From contig JAKLLJ010000189.1 in assembly GCA_023150215.1 (NCBI GenBank), positions 1 to 6,620 on the forward strand: a stretch of 6,620 nt of DNA, given 5' to 3'. Within the stretch, counting starts at the first letter, position 1. Every line of letters begins with the position of its first letter. The position numbers were made by a program, and so were the translations under genes. The notes beneath the pieces were generated by a model that made no database searches, had not been told where the DNA came from, and saw nothing but the letters and a program-made list of their open reading frames with translations. This document shows, one piece after another, positions 5,574 to 6,620 of this stretch. The stretch comes from Thauera sp. (GTDB taxonomy: Bacteria; Pseudomonadota; Gammaproteobacteria; Burkholderiales; Rhodocyclaceae).

Positions 5574-5628
5574 GGCTTTCGGCGAGGCGCTTGCGCAGGC
5601 GCGTTGCCGGGAGCCCTCCTCGAGACGA

Positions 5629-6360
5629 TCAGACCTCGGGAGACTGGCCGATACCGTGCTCCACTGCGAACACGGCAGCCTGAACGCGACTACTCAGGTT
5701 GAGCTTGCGCAGCATGTTCTGCACGTGAATCTTGACGGTGCTCTCCGACAGATCGAGCGCGCGCGCGATTTCCTTGTTGCTCTGCCCGCGGGCGATGAAC
5801 TGGAGGATCTCGCGCTCGCGCGGTGAGAGTCGATCGACGTCGCCACCCTCGGCCGTCCCCGCAGCCGTGCTCCGGCCACCGACCGCCAACGCAGGAGCGG
5901 CCGCTGCGCCGGCGACCGTACGTCCCGCGGCGCTGCGCACGCCGCCGAGCAGCTTGCCCATCATCTGTGGCGATACCACCGACTCGCCCTGTGCGGCGGT
6001 CTTGATCGCCGACACCAGGGTTTCGGCCTGGATGTTCTTGAGCAGGTAGCCGCAGGCACCTGCGCGCAGGGTCTCGATCAGGTCGTCCGCATCCTCGGAA
6101 ACCGTCAGCATCAGCACCCGCGTCTCGGGCGCCTCCTCAAGCAGCAGGCGGGCCGCCTCGCGACCCGACAGCCCGGGCATGTTGTTGTCGAGCAGCGCCA
6201 CATCGGGCCGCAACTGCCCCGCCAAACGGATACCCTCACGCCCATCACCGGCCTCGCCCACAATCTCGAAGCAGGCGTAACTCTGCAGCAGCGAGCGGAT
6301 CCCGCTGCGGAACAGGGTGTGGTCGTCCACCAGCAGGACACGAATTTTCTCTTCGGCCAT
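5629..6360 (-). CDS. narL: NarL/FixJ-family response regulator, probably NarL
   Basis: A 243-residue two-component regulator. The receiver domain (about residues 5-125) has the acidic pair Asp12/Asp13, phosphoacceptor Asp58 (LLDNNMPG), Thr86 and Lys108 (YLLKN), all intact. The LuxR-type HTH (about 175-237) reads LSPREREILQFIARGQSNKEIARALDLSESTVKIHV and then NMLRKLNLSSRVQAAV; the stretch STVKIHVQNML and SRVQAAV is close to NarL/NarP. NarL proteins switch anaerobic nitrate and nitrite respiration genes on phosphorylation by NarX. The linker, residues 143-174, is long and made of Ala/Gly/Thr, making the protein about 27 residues longer than E. coli NarL (216). The start ATG shares its first base with the stop TGA of the kinase gene upstream, so translation is coupled. 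The assignment to NarL rather than another regulator of the family rests on recalled similarity and on the partner kinase. Confidence 0.85.
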   Translation of the reverse strand: MAEEKIRVLLVDDHTLFRSGIRSLLQSYACFEIVGEAGDGREGIRLAGQLRPDVALLDNNMPGLSGREAARLLLEEAPETRVLMLTVSEDADDLIETLRAGACGYLLKNIQAETLVSAIKTAAQGESVVSPQMMGKLLGGVRSAAGRTVAGAAAAPALAVGGRSTAAGTAEGGDVDRLSPREREILQFIARGQSNKEIARALDLSESTVKIHVQNMLRKLNLSSRVQAAVFAVEHGIGQSPEV

Positions 6361-6620
6361 CAGACCTCCACCGTGTTGGTTCTGGGCAGTTGCAAGCGGA
6401 TCTCGGTACCGCGGCCGGGCGAGGATCGCACCGCGAACTGTCCGCCGATGCGCATTGCGCGTTCGCGCATGATGTGCAGCCCGATGTGTGCTTCGTTGTC
6501 GGCGGTCTCACGCCCCTCGACGAACCCCACCCCGTCATCGCGCACCGTCACTGCAAGCCCATCGCGACCACGGCGCATGTTCACAGAAACCTTGCTCGCA
6601 CCGGCGTGCTTGCGCACGTT
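6360..6620 (-). CDS. Sensor histidine kinase C-terminal fragment, NarX-type, cut by window edge
   Basis: The last 86 residues of a membrane sensor kinase; the frame is open to base 6620, so the rest lies beyond the right edge. Only the HATPase_c domain is visible: the N box NVRKHA right at the edge, G1 box DDGVGF (residues 28-33 of the fragment), and GLHIMRERAMRIGG followed by SSPGRGTEIRLQLP. The IMRERA signature and the lack of a separate F box are typical of HisKA_3 (HPK7) kinases such as NarX, NarQ and UhpB. It phosphorylates the regulator encoded directly downstream; the stop TGA overlaps that gene's ATG by one base (TGATG). NarX is the best guess, but the sensory domain that would prove it (nitrate P-box, HAMP) is not in the window. 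The GTG at 6617 is internal and not a start. Confidence 0.88.
   Translation of the reverse strand, partial: NVRKHAGASKVSVNMRRGRDGLAVTVRDDGVGFVEGRETADNEAHIGLHIMRERAMRIGGQFAVRSSPGRGTEIRLQLPRTNTVEV

Noticed and set aside
5574..5628. Terminator between the convergent MarR and NarL genes
   Set aside because: Only short GCGC self-complementary pieces are present and no T run follows on either strand.

Overview
The window looks like ordinary chromosomal DNA from a GC-rich betaproteobacterium. The gene order guaA-guaB-(DUF4124 gene)-rnfH/ratB-ratA-smpB and the protein variants suggest Rhodocyclales (Azoarcus/Thauera/Aromatoleum type), but that placement is inferred from remembered synteny and was not tested by a search. 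Codon use is uniformly GC-rich. I see no insertion sequence, phage gene, CRISPR array, tRNA or rRNA.

Layout. Positions 1-2398 (minus strand) hold the last two steps of GMP synthesis: guaB (complete, IMP dehydrogenase) followed by guaA (GMP synthase, 287 codons visible, cut by the left edge). The 73-bp gap between them contains a terminator-like hairpin. An 80-bp divergent region follows, with a perfect -10 box for guaB, a small palindrome and a possible back-to-back promoter for the plus-strand gene at 2479-2964. That gene encodes a secreted DUF4124 protein. Convergent to it, 3001-3775 (minus) carries ratA and rnfH/ratB, separated by one base. Divergent from ratA is smpB (3899-4345, plus), the protein partner of tmRNA. 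Its extended -10 box lies within a few bases of a -10-like box for ratA.

From 4371 the window becomes more accessory: a five-helix membrane protein of probable YIP1 type (4371-4943, minus), a divergent 222-bp intergenic region, a MarR-family regulator whose likely promoter sits almost on its start codon (5166-5573, plus), and a two-component system on the minus strand at the right edge. In that system the last 86 residues of a NarX-type histidine kinase overlap by one base the start of a NarL-type response regulator with a long Ala/Gly-rich linker.

Functionally the window joins purine synthesis, trans-translation (ribosome rescue), a lipid-binding START-like protein, and environmental sensing that is probably nitrate/nitrite or redox related. 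I found no convincing undescribed system. The items most worth checking are the guaB-guaA attenuator-like hairpin, the overlapping divergent promoters, the long hairpin inside the DUF4124 gene and the unusual NarL linker.
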